Assembly: GCA_944386285.1 (NCBI GenBank)
Contig: CALXAM010000052.1
Coordinates: 1 to 33,975, forward strand
Direction: 5' to 3'
Origin: an uncultured Clostridia bacterium
GTDB taxonomy: Bacteria > Bacillota > Clostridia > Oscillospirales > Ruminococcaceae
Length of the DNA: 33,975 nt
Positions 33,937-33,975 of this stretch are shown here, in pieces. The position numbers and the translations under genes are program-made. Position 1 is the first letter of the stretch, and each line of letters begins with the position of its first letter. The notes below the pieces were generated by a model, which was given only the letters and a program-made list of their open reading frames with translations, was not told where the DNA came from and ran no database searches.

Positions 33937-33975
33937 GAGTCCGGATGCCATCTTCTGTGCTCCGGGCTCTTTTTC
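33937..33975 (+). terminator. Terminator-like hairpin at the window end
   Basis: GAGTCCGGA/TCCGGGCTC (9 bp, one G-U) with a 15-base loop and TTTTTTC, reaching the last base of the window. Confidence 0.6.

Larger units (their letters stand above)
33547..33975. other. Gene-free stretch with further hairpins
   Basis: No convincing gene. A minus-strand open frame at 33707-33913 lacks a ribosome-binding site or recognisable motif. Present are the terminator-like stems at 33644-33690 and 33937-33975, plus smaller hairpins ATCCG-GAAA-CGGAT (about 33760-33774) and GGGTA-GTA-TACCC (33804-33816). The part from about 33840 is rich in C and T on the plus strand, unlike the neighbouring genes. It may be the flank of an operon or RNA gene outside the window. 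Confidence 0.4.

Overview
This window is the chromosomal replication-origin region of a Gram-positive, endospore-lineage bacterium (Bacillota), most likely a member of the Clostridia. The evidence is gene content and order: dnaA, dnaN, an S4 protein, recF, remB, gyrB and gyrA run one way, and rpmH, rnpA, yidD, yidC, jag, mnmE, mnmG, rsmG, noc, soj, spo0J and serS run the other. Sporulation-linked bofA/yaaL, Noc and ParB sites are also present. I cannot name a genus.

Layout. 1-3.7 kb (minus strand): a P-type Ca2+/Mn2+ ATPase behind what reads as a yybP-ykoY manganese riboswitch with a built-in terminator, then a CBM9-like protein. 3.8-11.8 kb (minus strand): one tightly packed replication operon, dnaN-rlbA-recF-remB-gyrB-ycxB-like-gyrA. 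The dnaN-dnaA gap holds a well-formed origin: an AT-rich stretch, six DnaA-trio triplets, a G run, and a series of DnaA boxes. 12.2-13.6 kb: dnaA, with a consensus promoter and a large inverted repeat in its leader. 14-25 kb (plus strand): the rpmH-to-serS series covering ribosome/tRNA maturation, membrane protein insertion, tRNA wobble modification and chromosome segregation. It includes one exact parS inside mnmG and two near-exact parS sites between noc and soj. 25-34 kb: a mixed flank with a small lipoprotein, tRNA-Pro, a GH38 glycosidase, hflX, bofA-yaaL, tRNA-Gly, a polysaccharide deacetylase lipoprotein, a metallo-beta-lactamase-fold enzyme, and tRNA-Thr/tRNA-Tyr. The last 430 bases hold terminators but no convincing gene.

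How it works together: DnaA opens the origin beside its own gene. DnaN, RecF and gyrase support the fork. Soj, Spo0J and Noc with parS organise and protect the newly copied origins. The rpmH-yidC genes feed ribosome and membrane biogenesis.

Most genes are ordinary core genes. The points most worth a second look are the riboswitch-controlled ATPase, two very long perfect inverted repeats at 26.08-26.17 kb that share a TGTTGAAAAC core with the origin, a Noc without the usual N-terminal membrane helix, and a membrane protein gene inserted between gyrB and gyrA. I found no phage, insertion sequence, CRISPR array or clearly novel multi-gene system.
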